Source: Symsagittifera roscoffensis (lineage: Eukaryota; Xenacoelomorpha; Acoela; Convolutidae). Taken from it: 64,000 bases of DNA. The notes under the pieces are model-generated. The model saw only the letters and a list, made by a program, of their open reading frames with translations. It did no database searches and was not told the origin of the DNA. The DNA lies in the NCBI RefSeq assembly GCF_963678635.1, contig NC_087065.1, positions 64,947,374-65,011,373 of the forward strand, in the 5' to 3' direction. The number at the start of each line of letters is the position of its first letter. The stretch's first letter is position 1. Below are positions 54,801-57,800 of this stretch, one piece after another. A program made the position numbers and the translations under genes.

Positions 54801-57800
54801 AAATACAATCAAGAGCCAAGTCGACAAAATAGTCAATCGGTAGCTTGGACGAGTCATTGGCGTCTTTGAATCGGAATACTACTTTTGGGTAACATGTTGA
54901 GGAATTTCCATCTGTTTCGTTTGCAAGGGTGTCTTGTTTGTACACTAATTCTTGTGGTTCTTTAAGCATTTTTCGGTTCGCTCCACCGAATTTACCGAGT
55001 ACTCGGAAAGCGGTAGTTGCCAATACTGGGTTTGGATTTCGAACAGTTCTCCAAAGCGCCTGCAACATTTTAATGATTAAAGCTATACATATCAACGGAA
55101 TACAGAGGATATCAAATTATTGGTTTGTGAAAGTTGATATTATGAAGCAATTCATTAATATGCACTAATATCTTCCCAGACAAGCAAAGATTTAAGTTAC
55201 ATGAAGTTAGCTGTTTTGTTAAGGCCATTTCTCCATGAGGGAAAGGACTTTGCCACTTCTCCGTTGTTCCTTACTTTTCTAAGGTGCGCGAACTTTTTGA
55301 AACCACGACCATCTGTTTATATCTATCTCTAAAAACCACTTCACTTCATATTTTCAGTTCGATCGAACTCCAAAATAACAAAACTTTAGACAGCTTATAA
55401 TTTGAAAACACTTAATCTAAATTCAAAGTTAGAAAAAATGATATGATATCTTACTTGCATCAGTTCCGCACGCACTGGTTGAATGTGATCATAGATGAAA
55501 TCCGTGCTGAGGTTATCGACAAACAATTCCAGGGTCCTGAGTCCCTGGTTAATCAGAGTAGAGGAACCGTTAAGTGCGGATACTAATGGACCCATGAGGA
55601 GCGGAAGATACGGCAATAGTGAACTTAACCTAACTGGAACTGTAAGTGACAACTCCACGAATAAATCTTTAACTTGACTCTTATGATGACCGCTTTGCAG
55701 AAGATTTAAACCCTGTAGTAAATTACAAAGCAGCGGCAGGAACTCCTGATAGAGCAAATCATGCGACCCTCCCCCAATAGATCTGAAGAGTGCCCTTAAT
55801 AAATAGAAATAGTTGATTGGATCACGTGCTGTTTGGGCTAACTTCATTGACTGGTCAACTATGGACTGCAAATGCGGCTTCAACATCTGTTCATTAGCAT
55901 GTGCCAAAAGCGACACCGATCCAAACACTAGTTTGAAAAGCTTCAAATACAAATTACTGGTGTCAATTCCACCGGAAGTGTTGTTTAGATGCGTCGATTT
56001 CGTGCCTCCTAATTGTCCACTTTTTACAGTTGTTGATGATGTCGATAGACTGCACGAGGATCCTCCGACCCCACCTATGTCTGGCATTCGCTCTAGAAGA
56101 TATTCGACCAGAATTGTGGCAAATGCTGGACTTGTAGAAGCAGTGGCGAGGAATGAGTTGACTATGATTTGCAAAGCGTAGTTCTAAATACACATAACTC
56201 CCTGTCTTGTTAGAAAAATTTAAACTACAAAATTTACCGTTCATCTCACTAACAAAACAAGCTACATTGAAGAAAATGAAGCTAACAAATCAAATGCAGA
56301 ATAATTTCATTGATGGTTCATCGCGTAAGGCGGAGTAGTTTTCGACAAAAGGATTAATATTTTTGTTCCGACTTTCGAAGAAAACGGAATATCTATGCTC
56401 GGTGTCGTTTTTTTTTCAGTCAATTTTCACCGATCGAAATAATAATTTTCATCAAAAATTTTTAAAAACCCATTGAAGATATCGACTTCTTGAGTTCAAA
56501 TGTAAGAAGATATTTCACCTCCGATTATTTTTAGTAAATTTCAGACTTATGCGCGCTTTGAAGAGTTTATTCATAATGCTGAGAGTGTAACGCGAATTAT
56601 TTATGCGCGGCGAATTATCCCGCACAACAAAATCATCGTGGCGTCCCTCATGCTTGAAGGACCGAATGCTTGAAATTAATTTTAGCTTACTTTCAGCCAA
56701 TCAGAATCGAGTATTCAAAATCTCAAAGTAAATCGCGAAAATCTCAAAGTAAGAAAATAAATCCAAGTCATTAGTGTTAATATTGACCGATTAGATAATA
56801 AGCAGACGAGTTTTCAAGACTGAAAATTCTTATGATTTTGACCGCATTAATTTTGATGATTATCTGAATAGTATTGCGGTTGTAACCCGCAATTTGTAAT
56901 GTTTTTGATTATTTTCCACTGATTTAATACATTTTCTGTTAATATTGGCTTCGATTTTGTGAGAAAGGCATTTAGCCAATGAAAACGCTTAGCGATTTTG
57001 ATTGGTTGAAATTTTTCAAGCATTCGGTCCTTCAAGCATGAGAACCCTCCCCCAAAATCATTCCAAATTGAATTAAGGCTAGCTAATCGGATCGGTTGTA
57101 TTAATTTCATACGTTTCAACATTTCACACTTAGATTTTGTCAAAAATCTATAGATTTTCAATATTTTCTTTTCCCAAAAACTATTCGATATAAACTAAGG
57201 GACAGTCGGAACATTCAGGGCTTTGCCCTGATAAACGAGCAGTCTTGTTTTCCATACTACCCGTAATAAAACAACTGGAGACAAGTCATTATCAAAAAAT
57301 ATACATGAAGTTATTTCCACTTTTTTTTCAAATTAGTTTTGTTTTTCGTGCGTGGTAGGATAATAGGATCAGAAGAAAACCTCAAATTCAGGTATATTCG
57401 ACAGTCACAGTAAAACAAACAAATCAGGCTACGGTTTTTGTCGAAAAATGACTGAAAAAAAATCAAAAAGATTATCATGATAAGTCACTCCGCCCATTGC
57501 GACGATTATTTGAGGTAAACAATTTCGGTTGAAAAGCAAAATAAGCCTGCTCGCTCACCGTATTCGCTCAAAATTAGACCAAAAATTAAAAATTCAAACC
57601 GGATTTTCTCGACAATGGGACAACTTTTCGATATTTTTTTTTAAATGTCGTTCGAATCAGGATTGAAAGGGCTTTAATAAGAAATATCACTCCACCCACA
57701 CCGATGATTACTTGTGGCAAATTTTTTGAGTGAATTTCAAAATAAGCCTGCTCGCTCACCTTATTCGCTCGAAATTAGATCAAAAATTAAAAATTTCAAA

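Noticed and set aside
55495-56181. Plus-strand open frames over TRRAP exon 2
   Set aside because: Antisense shadows; the minus frame is the one conserved with TRRAP.
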